DNA from: Pseudomonadota bacterium
GTDB lineage: Bacteria > Desulfobacterota > Anaeroferrophillalia > Anaeroferrophillales > Anaeroferrophillaceae
DNA: 6,305 nucleotides
NCBI GenBank assembly: GCA_011042595.1
Contig: DQWO01000039.1
Location: 1 to 6,305, forward strand
Direction of reading: 5' to 3'
Position numbers and translations under genes: made by a program. Shown piece after piece: positions 1 through 6,282 of the stretch. How positions within the stretch are numbered: the first letter of the stretch is position 1; the number at the start of each line of letters is the position of its first letter. Under the pieces are notes generated by a model. That model had not been told where the DNA came from, did no database searches, and saw only the letters and a list, made by a program, of their open reading frames with translations.

Positions 1-84
1 ATGTATTCCCGACAATTTCTTGTTTTTTACACCCCTCAAGGGGGTACTGAAAAGAGTGACAGACTTTCAGAAGTAAGGTACTAA
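1..84 (+). repeat. 84-bp dispersed repeat, copy 1, in the cobT-like gene leader
   Basis: Seen directly: bases 1-84 match the reverse complement of 6127-6210 at 78 of 84 positions, without gaps, and the longest identical run is 32 bp (31-62). Differences are at 8, 9, 30, 63, 71 and 78. Similarity stops at 84, only 9 bp before the cobT-like start codon. The left edge is the window edge, so the repeat could extend further. Internal structure conserved in both copies: an ACCCC/GGGGT hairpin (31-45, loop TCAAG) and a CTGAAA/TTTCAG stem (47-52 with 65-70). The block is also open from ATG (1-3) to TAA (82-84), a 27-codon frame starting MYSRQFLVFY. No transposase or target duplication is visible. It could be a small non-autonomous mobile element or a duplicated leader; the class is not identified. 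Confidence 0.9.
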
Positions 85-88
85 AGGA
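83..88 (+). promoter_or_regulatory. Shine-Dalgarno site of the cobT-like gene
   Basis: AAAGGA lies 5 nt before the ATG at 94 and fixes that start. It overlaps the TAA (82-84) that closes the small open frame in the repeat, so any ribosome finishing that frame would stop at the cobT-like initiation site. Confidence 0.7.
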
Positions 89-93
89 CGTTT

Positions 94-1254
94 ATGTCAT
101 CTCCTGATATTATCACCATTACCGAAGATGAAAAGGCCGCTGGCAATTTTCTCCGACTCTGCGTCAGGCAACCGCCACTTTTTATCTGCAGCATCGCTAC
201 TACTGAAACAGCTGCCATTCCCGGCATTTCTGCAGCCGGTGCCAACCCGGAGGTAATATGTTATACTGCGGCGGCAGATGTAGAAGCACTTTACTATGGT
301 AAGGCCCGTTGTCTGGATAAAATTCCGGAGAATCCCCAAGGACCACCTTCGCCGGTCATCATCACCATGGCAGCCAGAGAAACATTGAATTGCCCGATGA
401 TTATTGTCGATGCCGGAAATTACATCAAGCCACAGGTTCCCTTACTGGTAGCCGGACAAACACCCGGAAAATCAATCACCACCCCACTGCCGGTCGAAAA
501 TGTCCAGGAGTTGCTGGCCCAGGGGATTATGATCGGTGACAATCTCGGCCAGCTTGGGAGGACACTGGTCATGGGAGAAAGTGTTCCGGGAGGGACCACA
601 ACAGCTCTGGCCTTGATGGAAGTCTTGGGCATAGGCGCTTTTGGCAAGATCAGTGGTAGTATGCCGGGAAACAACCCGTCATTGAAAGAGAAGATCATCA
701 CCAGGGCGATGGCGGAAAAAGGCCTGGTTCGTGGTTCCCTGGTTTCTGATCCTCTGGCTGCGGTCTCCATGATGGGAGACCCCATGCAGATTGTTCAGGC
801 CGGCATGGCACTGGCAGCCAGTCGCTATACTCCGGTAATCCTTGGAGGTGGCACCCAAATGCTGGCGGTTGCTGTACTCATCGGCCGGCTCCTCGAACAG
901 CAAAACTTTGACCGACTGCCAGCAATGCACCGTGAACGCTGCATTGCTGCCATCAAGAATGTCCGTTTAGAAAACTTAGGAATTGCTACCACCTCTTGGG
1001 TTTCAGAAGATAATTATGCTGATATCAGAGGCCTTGCCAAGCAATTGCCGGCTAAAATCCCTATGTATGCCGCACGGTTGAATTTCATAACCTCCAGGCA
1101 CAAAAACCTACAACTCTACGAACAGGGGTTTGTCAAGGAAGGTGTCGGAGCCGGGGCTCTCGCCCTGAGCGCATTTATATATCTTGAAATGGATAACAGT
1201 GACCTGTTGCCTGCCATAGAAGCGGTTTATGAGCGCATCTACCTCTCAGACTGA
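94..1254 (+). CDS. cobT: Nicotinate-nucleotide-dependent phosphoribosyltransferase, CobT family (archaeal/cyanobacterial type)
   Basis: Predicted 386-aa cytosolic enzyme. By family it moves phosphoribose from nicotinate mononucleotide to the lower-ligand base (such as 5,6-dimethylbenzimidazole), giving the alpha-ribazole phosphate used to assemble the cobalamin nucleotide loop. Visible motifs: TETAAIPGISAAGANPE (37-53), the phosphate-loop-like GESVPGGTTTA (161-171), GGGTQM (251-256) and KEGVGAGALAL (348-358), in which Glu349 sits where CobT enzymes carry their catalytic glutamate (Glu317 of the Salmonella enzyme; alignment by eye). The pattern resembles the TIGR00303/UPF0284 branch rather than enterobacterial CobT, and the length is slightly above the roughly 350 aa usual there. 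ATG at 94 has an AAAGGA site 5 nt upstream. The end overlaps the kinase gene by 26 bp. No cobalamin riboswitch box is seen in the short leader. The family call is firm; the exact base substrate is inferred. Confidence 0.85.
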   Translation: MSSPDIITITEDEKAAGNFLRLCVRQPPLFICSIATTETAAIPGISAAGANPEVICYTAAADVEALYYGKARCLDKIPENPQGPPSPVIITMAARETLNCPMIIVDAGNYIKPQVPLLVAGQTPGKSITTPLPVENVQELLAQGIMIGDNLGQLGRTLVMGESVPGGTTTALALMEVLGIGAFGKISGSMPGNNPSLKEKIITRAMAEKGLVRGSLVSDPLAAVSMMGDPMQIVQAGMALAASRYTPVILGGGTQMLAVAVLIGRLLEQQNFDRLPAMHRERCIAAIKNVRLENLGIATTSWVSEDNYADIRGLAKQLPAKIPMYAARLNFITSRHKNLQLYEQGFVKEGVGAGALALSAFIYLEMDNSDLLPAIEAVYERIYLSD

Positions 1255-2317
1255 GATTCCACCCCCCCTAAGAATCCTGATTGAAGCCTACCTCAATTCA
1301 CAGGCTCAACATTCAGTGTCTTTCTCGTCCTGCTGCCTGGACGGCGACGGTTCTGACCGCATATATTACCGGATTCAAACCTGCCTTCATGAGGGACAAT
1401 TGATTGCCGTTGACGCTTTACAGGGTTGGAAGAAATTCAGGCAGATAAACGGCGTCAGGATAACCGAGAATCACTCATTCATGTATTTGGCCCAGCATCT
1501 AGCCAAACTTGGATTTCCTGTTCCTCATGTTTTGTCAAGCAGTCTGAACAGCTGTTATTATATTTTGCAGGATCTTGGCACTACAACCCTTTATAACTTG
1601 AGCAGCAATGGAAACTGGAACGCTGACATTCACCTTTATTATCGTCAGGCTCTGAGCCTGCTGATCGAAATGCAGCAGAAAGCCGGCATAGCATTCAATC
1701 CTTCATGGTGCTATGCCGGGGGGCATTATGATCGGAAACTGATCATTTCCCAGGAACTGGAATATTTTTTAAAATCTTTTGCCATCCCTTTTGGGAATAT
1801 CAGCCTGTCAGATGCTGAGCAAAAGTGCCTTGCACTGGAATTCAACCAACTTGCTGACCAGGCGTTAGAGGCTCCTTGCCGCTATTTTCTCTATCGTGAT
1901 TACCAGTCTAAGAACCTGATGATCAAGGATGGACGGGTCTGGTTACTTGATTTCCAGGGAGCCAGGCTGGGACCACCCTATTATGATCTGGCTTCATTGA
2001 TCAATGATCCCTATGTCGGTATGCCATTTCGCCTCAGAAATGAACTGCTTGATTACTATTACGAACATGCCGCCGGGCCATTATTCCTGCCCCCACGCCA
2101 GCGATTCAACCATTTCTTTGCCCTTTTTTCCTTAATCCGCTGCATGCAGGTTTTAGGTGCTTTCGGCTTTTTATCAGGCCAGAAAAAACGACTGCATTTC
2201 CGCGCTTACATACCCCGGGCCTTAACCGATCTAAAGCAATTTGCCGCCGACCGTCACATAGCGACGGCAATTCCCGCCCTTGGACAGCTGATCTCAAAGC
2301 TCTCCTTCAAACTTTAA
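1229..2317 (+). CDS. Aminoglycoside-phosphotransferase-fold small-molecule kinase (COG3178-like)
   Basis: 362-aa soluble kinase of the APH/choline-kinase fold. The N lobe has GDGSDRIYYRI (39-49), which resembles the nucleotide-binding loop of COG3178 proteins, and a hinge-like QDLG (114-117). The C lobe has the catalytic loop YRDYQSKNLM (222-231; Asp224 the presumed base, Asn229 a metal ligand), the DFQ metal motif (241-243, Asp241) and the family signature GPPYYDLASLINDPYV (248-263). Relatives include AmgK, which phosphorylates the anomeric position of N-acetylmuramate, but no MurU-type nucleotidyltransferase is in the window, so the substrate is not assigned. ATG 1229 lies inside the end of the cobT-like gene, with only a weak GAAG upstream, which suggests translational coupling. 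No ATG, GTG or TTG follows before the conserved region. Role in cobalamin or cell-wall metabolism is unresolved; antibiotic resistance is unlikely. Confidence 0.8.
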   Translation: MSASTSQTEIPPPLRILIEAYLNSQAQHSVSFSSCCLDGDGSDRIYYRIQTCLHEGQLIAVDALQGWKKFRQINGVRITENHSFMYLAQHLAKLGFPVPHVLSSSLNSCYYILQDLGTTTLYNLSSNGNWNADIHLYYRQALSLLIEMQQKAGIAFNPSWCYAGGHYDRKLIISQELEYFLKSFAIPFGNISLSDAEQKCLALEFNQLADQALEAPCRYFLYRDYQSKNLMIKDGRVWLLDFQGARLGPPYYDLASLINDPYVGMPFRLRNELLDYYYEHAAGPLFLPPRQRFNHFFALFSLIRCMQVLGAFGFLSGQKKRLHFRAYIPRALTDLKQFAADRHIATAIPALGQLISKLSFKL

Positions 2318-2334
2318 AAGGAGCAAGCAGAAAC

Positions 2335-2365
2335 AAAAAAGCATGGCCATTATGGCCATGCTTTT
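2335..2365. terminator. Bidirectional intrinsic terminator between converging units
   Basis: A perfect palindrome, GCATGGCCAT-T-ATGGCCATGC (2341-2361; effectively an 8-bp GC-rich stem with a 5-nt loop), is flanked by AAAAAA on the left (2335-2340) and TTTT on the right (2362-2365). A U-tract therefore follows the hairpin on either strand. It sits 18 bp after the kinase stop codon and 29 bp beyond the rplQ stop, so it can end both transcripts. Confidence 0.9.
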
Positions 2366-2393
2366 CAAATAATCCATATCGGTTCACAGTTTC

Positions 2394-2984
2394 TTATTCT
2401 TTAGTTTCACCTTCCTTGACCTCGACAACTTCATCATCAACCACAGCTTCCGGTTCAGACTTTTCAGCCTCGGAAGATTCCGTGGCCTCCGTTTCAGTCT
2501 CTACAGCATTTACTTCAACTGCCTCGCCTGCTTTCTCTTCTGCCCCAAGTTCGGCCTCAACTCCCTGCTTCACTTCCTCTGAGATAGATGAAGTTTTTTC
2601 GGTCACCGGTTTTTCTTTTTTAACCATCTCACGGGTAGTGAAAGTCACCACCGACATGGGCGCATTATCACCAGCACGAAACCGCGATTTGATCACCCTT
2701 GTATAGCCACCGGGACGATCCTGGAATCGGGGGGCAATTTCATCGAACAACTTTTTGACCAGTACATGGTCATTCAACAGTTTAAATGCCTGACGGCGGG
2801 CATGCAAGCTATTCTTCTTACCCAAAGTCACGAGCCGATCGGAAAGTCTTCGCAACTCCTTGGCCCGGGCCAAAGTCGTTTCAATGGTTTCATATTTAAT
2901 TAATGATCCAGCCAACGACCGCATCATCGCTTTCTGATGGCTGGGTCCATATCCCAGTCTCCTGCCTACAACTTGATGTCGCAT
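2394..2984 (-). CDS. rplQ: 50S ribosomal protein L17 with a long acidic C-terminal tail
   Basis: 196 aa, against 120-130 for most bacterial L17. Residues 1-118 are a normal L17 core: MRHQVVGRRLGYGPSHQKAM at the start, TTLARAKELRRLSDRLVTL (37-55) and the RFQDRPGGYTRVIKSRFRAG segment ending near residue 105, then NAPM. L17 binds 23S rRNA of the large subunit near the exit-tunnel face. Residues about 121-196 form a low-complexity tail with roughly 23 Glu and 2 Asp against 9 Lys, rich in Ala, Val, Ser and Thr, probably disordered and strongly negative. The reading frame is continuous, so this is an extension rather than a frameshift product. Start ATG has AGGGGAG about 9 nt upstream. It is the last gene of the alpha operon, 76 bp after rpoA, and ends before the bidirectional terminator. 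Confidence 0.95.
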   Translation of the reverse strand: MRHQVVGRRLGYGPSHQKAMMRSLAGSLIKYETIETTLARAKELRRLSDRLVTLGKKNSLHARRQAFKLLNDHVLVKKLFDEIAPRFQDRPGGYTRVIKSRFRAGDNAPMSVVTFTTREMVKKEKPVTEKTSSISEEVKQGVEAELGAEEKAGEAVEVNAVETETEATESSEAEKSEPEAVVDDEVVEVKEGETKE

Positions 2985-3014
2985 CCCCTTTTTCTCCCCT
3001 TATCCACTAGCAAA

Positions 3015-3043
3015 GCCGCCTGGTTAGAGTCAGTAACAGCGGC
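3015..3043 (-). other. Possible RNA hairpin in the rpoA-rplQ spacer
   Basis: On the minus strand the spacer can fold as GCCG-CTG-TTA / TAA-CAG-CGGC around a CTGACTC loop, about 10 pairs with two single-base bulges on the 3' side. Only three T follow, so it is not a convincing terminator. It may be a processing or attenuation structure, or chance. Confidence 0.25.
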
Positions 3044-3060
3044 AGAACAGTTACAAATTC

Positions 3061-4116
3061 TTATTCTTCGTAATCGTCGATCATGACTTTCTTAATCATC
3101 TCGGCATTTTCAGGATCAAAATCCGTAACCTTAACCCCCAGTGACAAACCCATCTGACTGAGAATATCCTTGATTTCATTCAGGGATTTGCGGCCAAAGT
3201 TCTTGGTCGTTAACATTTCTGCCTCGGTTTTCTGCACCAGCTCCCCGATCAATCTGATATTGGCATTTTTCAGGCAGTTAGCTGAACGTACCGATAATTC
3301 CAGTTCATCAACACTACGATAAAGGTTCTCGTTAATGACTGGTTTTGGCGCTTCATTCTCTATCTCTTCTTCAACTGGAGGTTCACAACTTTCATCAAAG
3401 TTTATAAAAACAGACAACTGTTCCTTCAGGATTTTAGCGCCATAGGCTAACGCATCATCAGGTGTAACGCTGCCATCCGTCCAGATTTGAATAGTCAACT
3501 TGTCATAGTCTGTCTGCTGACCGACCCGGGCATTGGATACCACATAGGTCATTTTCTTAATTGGTGAGAAGACTCCATCTATAACAATTGTCCCCAGGGG
3601 AAATTTCCGCTTTTCCTCAGCTTGACCAGCAGGAACATATCCTTTCCCGGTTTCTGTAGTCATTGTCATTTTCAAGACAGCATCTTCATTAAGAGTGGCA
3701 ATATGATGATCGGGATTAAGGATCTTCACATTATGGTCAGTGATAATATCACCGGCGGTCACTTCCTGCTTATCCGCTCCCTGAATATCAAGAGACAAGG
3801 TTTTTGGCTTGTCAACAAACATTTTCAAACGTACACCCTTCATATTAAGAACAATCCGGGTAACGTCCTCAACCACACCGGGAATCGTGGAAAATTCGTG
3901 CTGAATGCCATCAACATGCAAGGAAGTAATGGCAGCACCCTGTAAAGAAGAAAGCAACACTCGCCGCAAAGCATTTCCCAAGGTGACCCCATAACCGATC
4001 TCCAGGGGTTCAATCGTAAACTTGCCATATTCGGAAGTCAGGGTTTCCTGATCAACCTGCAAGCTTTTGGGAGTAATCAGATCTCGCCAATTTTTATATT
4101 TCATTGATATATCCAT
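3061..4116 (-). CDS. rpoA: DNA-directed RNA polymerase subunit alpha
   Basis: 351 aa (E. coli 329). The alpha dimer is the scaffold on which beta and beta' assemble, and its C-terminal domain contacts UP-element DNA and activators. N-terminal domain: [20 protein letters not shown] (38-57) and the dimerisation core, then [23 protein letters not shown] (193-215). An acidic, proline-containing linker (about 241-263, [15 protein letters not shown]) precedes the C-terminal domain: [11 protein letters not shown] (274-284) carries Arg277 and Asn280, matching E. coli Arg265 and Asn268, and [14 protein letters not shown] (306-319) carries Lys310 and Ser311. The extra length is a few N-terminal residues, the linker and an acidic end ([20 protein letters not shown]). 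ATG 4116 has AAGGA 5 nt upstream, overlapping the rpsD stop, with an 8-bp gap. A second Met four residues on (MKYKNW) is less well placed. Confidence 0.98.
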   Translation of the reverse strand: MDISMKYKNWRDLITPKSLQVDQETLTSEYGKFTIEPLEIGYGVTLGNALRRVLLSSLQGAAITSLHVDGIQHEFSTIPGVVEDVTRIVLNMKGVRLKMFVDKPKTLSLDIQGADKQEVTAGDIITDHNVKILNPDHHIATLNEDAVLKMTMTTETGKGYVPAGQAEEKRKFPLGTIVIDGVFSPIKKMTYVVSNARVGQQTDYDKLTIQIWTDGSVTPDDALAYGAKILKEQLSVFINFDESCEPPVEEEIENEAPKPVINENLYRSVDELELSVRSANCLKNANIRLIGELVQKTEAEMLTTKNFGRKSLNEIKDILSQMGLSLGVKVTDFDPENAEMIKKVMIDDYEE

Positions 4117-4124
4117 AGTATTCC

Positions 4125-4751
4125 TTAACGAGAATAAAATTCTACAATCAGCTGCTCATTGATTGTCTGGGCAATATCCTCACGTTTGGGCAGGGATGTA
4201 ACCGTCCCCTTAAAGTTATTCTTATCCAAATCGAGAAATGCCGGTAATCCCCGCCGTCCGGCCGCATCAAGTGCTTCAACAATCCGACCAACTTTCCGAC
4301 TTTTTTCGCGCAATTCAATAACGTCACCGGATTTAACCTGGAAAGAGGGGATATTTACTTTAACCCCATTAACCATGAAATGACCATGACGAACTAGCTG
4401 CCTGGCTTCATTTCTAGTATTGGTAAATCCCAACCGATAAGCAATGTTATCAAGACGCCGCTCAACAAGAATCAAAAGATTTTCGCCAGTGACTCCCTTC
4501 TGCCGGTCAGCCCGCTGGAAGTAACTGCGGAACTGTTTTTCCAGCAATCCATAAATCCGGCGAACCTTCTGTTTTTCCCGCAGCTGAACACCATATTCAG
4601 AAAACTTGGCACGCCGCTGACCATGCTGTCCAGGAGCATAAGCCCGCCGGTCCACAGCACACTTATCTGTATAGCATCGATCACCCTTTAAAAAAAGCTT
4701 CACCCCTTCTCGACGACAAAGTCGACAAACAGAATCCTTATACCTTGCCAA
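4125..4751 (-). CDS. rpsD: 30S ribosomal protein S4, zinc-binding form
   Basis: 208 aa when started at the TTG at 4751, giving (M)[15 protein letters not shown], the usual S4 N-terminus and length. The TTG follows AAAGGAGG by 5 nt, and that site overlaps the rpsK stop. An upstream in-frame ATG (4793) would add 14 unrelated residues from inside rpsK and is rejected. S4 is a primary 16S rRNA binder that nucleates 30S assembly and contributes to decoding accuracy; in many bacteria it also represses its own operon. Residues Cys9, Cys12, Cys26 and Cys31 form the C-x2-C-x13-C-x4-C zinc site known from Thermus S4. The S4 RNA-binding domain spans about 96-151 ([15 protein letters not shown] onward). 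The C-terminus [12 protein letters not shown] is intact. Confidence 0.96.
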   Translation of the reverse strand: MARYKDSVCRLCRREGVKLFLKGDRCYTDKCAVDRRAYAPGQHGQRRAKFSEYGVQLREKQKVRRIYGLLEKQFRSYFQRADRQKGVTGENLLILVERRLDNIAYRLGFTNTRNEARQLVRHGHFMVNGVKVNIPSFQVKSGDVIELREKSRKVGRIVEALDAAGRRGLPAFLDLDKNNFKGTVTSLPKREDIAQTINEQLIVEFYSR

Positions 4752-4762
4752 AACAGCCTCCT

Positions 4763-5155
4763 TTAGACCCTTCTCCGTTTGGGTGGCCGGCACCCGTTAT
4801 GTGGAATAGGGGTTATATCCTTAATAACTTTTATGGTCATCCCAGCAGCCTGAATCGCCCGAATTGCTGATTCACGGCCGGCACCCGGCCCTTTAACCAG
4901 CACCTCAACGGTACGCATCCCATGCTCCATAGCCCGCTGTGCTGCTTCTTCAGCTGTTTGCCGGGCAGCAAAGGGGGTACTTTTCCGTGACCCTTTAAAA
5001 CCGACAACCCCGGCGCTGGCCCAGGCAATTACATTACCGTTAAGATCGGTAAAAGTAACCTGAGTATTATTGAAAGTAGCCTGAATACAGGCAACTCCCA
5101 CCGGAACATTCTTTTTCACTTTTGCTTTTGTAGTTTTTCCTCTGGGTTTGGCCAT
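4763..5155 (-). CDS. rpsK: 30S ribosomal protein S11
   Basis: 130 aa, the standard length. S11 sits on the platform of the small subunit, next to the mRNA exit and the E site. Diagnostic stretches: [20 protein letters not shown] (21-40), [14 protein letters not shown] (52-65), [19 protein letters not shown] (87-105) and the invariant end [17 protein letters not shown]. The basic N-terminus ([15 protein letters not shown]) is normal. ATG 5155 has GGAGGG a few bases upstream. The TAA stop runs straight into the rpsD ribosome-binding site (11-bp gap), which indicates coupling. The gap to rpsM upstream is unusually long (153 bp). Confidence 0.97.
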   Translation of the reverse strand: MAKPRGKTTKAKVKKNVPVGVACIQATFNNTQVTFTDLNGNVIAWASAGVVGFKGSRKSTPFAARQTAEEAAQRAMEHGMRTVEVLVKGPGAGRESAIRAIQAAGMTIKVIKDITPIPHNGCRPPKRRRV

Positions 5156-5232
5156 TTTCCCTCCGCAAACCTGATAACCGACAACACAACAGTCAGCTAT
5201 CAGCTAATTCACTATTTTTCTATCAATCAACT

Positions 5233-5260
5233 GCTATAACTCACTATCCAGGATTGTCAC
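5233..5260 (-). promoter_or_regulatory. Weak candidate internal promoter before rpsK
   Basis: In the 153-bp spacer the minus strand reads GTGACA (5260-5255), 16 bp, TATAGC (5238-5233), a modest match to sigma-70 elements. The surrounding spacer is AT-rich, has stops in all minus frames and carries a perfect tandem 7-mer TAGCTGA x2 (5193-5206). Position makes it plausible as an internal start for rpsK-rpsD-rpoA-rplQ, but the match alone is weak. Confidence 0.2.
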
Positions 5261-5308
5261 CTTCCCGCAGATAGCCTTTCATGTTTTTATCCCAAGGTAA
5301 TGAGACTG

Positions 5309-5677
5309 TTATTTGCGGTTGCGAGCCACCGGATTTCGACCCGGCCCTTTTCTGGTTCTGGCATTGGTTTTGGTTCTTTGCCCTCTAACGGGCAGTGAAC
5401 GGCGATGCCTCAGACCCCGGTAACAACCAATATCCATCAGCCTTTTGATATTCCCACTAATTTCACGGCGCAAATCACCTTCAATATAGTTATCTTTATC
5501 AATCAGTTCACGGATCTGGCCCAATTCATCGTCCTGGAGCTGGTCCGCACGGATATCTGGATTTATCTGCGCTTTTTCAAGGATCATCTGGGCCTTGCTT
5601 TTGCCGATCCCATAAATATAGGTAAGTGCGATTACAATCCGCTTGTTCGGTAATACTACCCCTGCAATTCTAGCCAA
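5309..5677 (-). CDS. rpsM: 30S ribosomal protein S13
   Basis: 122 aa. S13 is in the head of the small subunit and touches the P-site tRNA and the 50S bridge proteins. Recognised from MARIAGV at the start, [19 protein letters not shown] (12-30, helix-hairpin-helix region), [20 protein letters not shown] (84-103) and the basic tail [19 protein letters not shown]. The start is TTG at 5677, preceded by GGAGGAG 6 nt upstream; there is no ATG that would give the conserved N-terminus. The N-terminal segment GVVLPNKR is one residue shorter than the common GVDLPxNKR and lacks its Asp; this is a local variation, not a frame error. It lies 24 bp after rpmJ and is followed by an atypical 153-bp gap to rpsK. 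Confidence 0.97.
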   Translation of the reverse strand: MARIAGVVLPNKRIVIALTYIYGIGKSKAQMILEKAQINPDIRADQLQDDELGQIRELIDKDNYIEGDLRREISGNIKRLMDIGCYRGLRHRRSLPVRGQRTKTNARTRKGPGRNPVARNRK

Positions 5678-5701
5678 TTCCCACTCCTCCTCGTATCGGG
5701 T

Positions 5702-5815
5702 TTATCCCTGGCGCTGTTTATGCTTCGGGTTTACACAAAGCACCCTAACGACGCCATGCCGTTTAACTATCTTACACTTGTCACACATCTTCTTAACTGA
5801 TGCCCGGACTTTCAT
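5702..5815 (-). CDS. rpmJ: 50S ribosomal protein L36, zinc-binding form
   Basis: A 37-aa gene. It reads [20 protein letters not shown], followed by [17 protein letters not shown] and TAA, the canonical L36 sequence and length. L36 binds 23S rRNA in the large subunit. Cys11, Cys14, Cys27 and His32 form the zinc site, so this is the zinc-containing paralogue type rather than the zinc-independent form many bacteria make under zinc limitation. A GGGGGA site lies about 6 nt before the ATG. It is 36 bp downstream of infA and 24 bp upstream of rpsM, its standard place in the operon. Confidence 0.95.
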   Translation of the reverse strand: MKVRASVKKMCDKCKIVKRHGVVRVLCVNPKHKQRQG

Positions 5816-5851
5816 TAGCTGTCCCCCTCTATTGTTCAACACCTACAGGCA

Positions 5852-6073
5852 CTATTTAGCCCGATAGGTAATTCTCCCCCTGGTAAGATCATAAGGAGAT
5901 AATTCCATGGTTACCGTGTCACCGGGGAGGATTTTAATGAAATGCATCCTCATTTTCCCGGATATATGGGCAAGCACCCGGTGGCCGTTTTCCAACTCGA
6001 CCCGAAACATCGCATTAGGCAACGTTTCCAACACTTTACCCTGCACCTCTATCACATCTTCTTTGTTGGCCAT
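5852..6073 (-). CDS. infA: Translation initiation factor IF-1
   Basis: 73 aa from the ATG at 6073 (family about 72). IF-1 is a single OB-fold protein that covers the A site of the 30S subunit during initiation. Nearly the whole chain matches the family pattern: [20 protein letters not shown], then [20 protein letters not shown], and the ending [20 protein letters not shown]. The start is set by AAGGA (6079-6083) 5 nt upstream. A farther in-frame ATG (6109) would add 12 residues not found in IF-1 and overlaps the candidate promoter. It is the first gene of the minus-strand unit. The map and secY genes that often precede infA do not follow within the 232 bp available upstream. Confidence 0.97.
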   Translation of the reverse strand: MANKEDVIEVQGKVLETLPNAMFRVELENGHRVLAHISGKMRMHFIKILPGDTVTMELSPYDLTRGRITYRAK

Positions 6074-6093
6074 GTGTATCCTTGCTGCTTTCT

Positions 6094-6122
6094 CTTTTAT
6101 TCGGTCCAATCACTCAAGTTAA
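6094..6122 (-). promoter_or_regulatory. Candidate sigma-70 promoter of the infA operon
   Basis: Minus strand: TTAACT (6122-6117), a 17-bp spacer, TAAAAG (6099-6094). Each hexamer matches 4 of 6 consensus bases and the spacing is ideal. Transcription would begin near 6087, leaving a leader of about 14 nt that still contains the AAGGA site. If correct, the adjacent 84-bp repeat lies just upstream of the promoter, outside the message. Moderate to low certainty. Confidence 0.35.
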
Positions 6123-6126
6123 GCGA

Positions 6127-6210
6127 TTAGTAACTTACTCCTGAAAGGCTGTCACTCTTTTCAGTACCCCCTTGAGGGGTATAAAAAACAAGAAATTGTC
6201 GTAAATACAT
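6127..6210 (-). repeat. 84-bp dispersed repeat, copy 2, upstream of infA
   Basis: Inverted partner of copy 1 (78/84 identical), read here on the minus strand from 6210 to 6127, so it faces infA as copy 1 faces the cobT-like gene. Similarity ends at 6127 exactly at the TAA of the small open frame. Beyond 6210 the sequence is unique within the window, and a TGA immediately precedes the ATG in the same frame. The ACCCC/GGGGT and CTGAAA/TTTCAG stems are unchanged. No Shine-Dalgarno site precedes the ATG, which argues against translation. The distance to the infA start is 53 bp, against 9 bp for copy 1. Confidence 0.9.
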
Positions 6211-6245
6211 TCAGGATGTTCGGGCTTGGCTCATAGCGGCATTGG

Positions 6246-6282
6246 GTGCCGAACGAATCACCACGACGGTGATTCGCGGCAC
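6246..6282. repeat. Long hairpin in the non-coding right end
   Basis: GTGCCG (6246-6251), two unpaired A, CGAATCACC (6254-6262), loop ACGAC, GGTGATTCG (6268-6276), CGGCAC (6277-6282): 15 base pairs with one 2-nt bulge. There is no T-tract on either side, so it is not a typical terminator. A shorter competing hairpin, CGGCA (6237-6241) with TGCCG (6247-6251), shares one arm. A 9-bp direct repeat GCGGCACAC occurs at 6276-6284 and 6293-6301. No gene is seen in 6211-6305. It may be part of another dispersed palindromic repeat. Confidence 0.75.

Noticed and set aside
31..45. ACCCC/GGGGT hairpin as a terminator
   Set aside because: The T-run precedes the hairpin; on the other strand an A-run follows. 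Neither orientation gives a hairpin followed by a U-tract.
1..93. Cobalamin riboswitch before the cobT-like gene
   Set aside because: The visible leader is only 93 nt and contains no B12-box sequence; one located left of the window cannot be excluded.
2416..2706. Ser/Thr-rich 96-aa open frame on the plus strand
   Set aside because: It is the antisense shadow of the Glu-rich tail and adjacent core of rplQ; it has no family resemblance.
4752..4793. N-terminal extension of rpsD to an ATG inside rpsK
   Set aside because: The extra 14 residues are not S4-like; a TTG with AAAGGAGG 5 nt upstream gives the exact family N-terminus.
5245..5282. 12-codon frame in the rpsM-rpsK spacer
   Set aside because: It has an ATG but no ribosome-binding site, and a frame this short is expected by chance.
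6074..6109. 12-residue N-terminal extension of infA
   Set aside because: IF-1 begins at MANKED, and AAGGA correctly precedes the ATG at 6073; the extension overlaps the candidate promoter.
1..6210. Transposon with 84-bp terminal inverted repeats
   Set aside because: No transposase or integrase lies between the copies, the cargo is an essential ribosomal operon, and target duplication cannot be tested at the left edge. Two independent copies of a small repeat are simpler.
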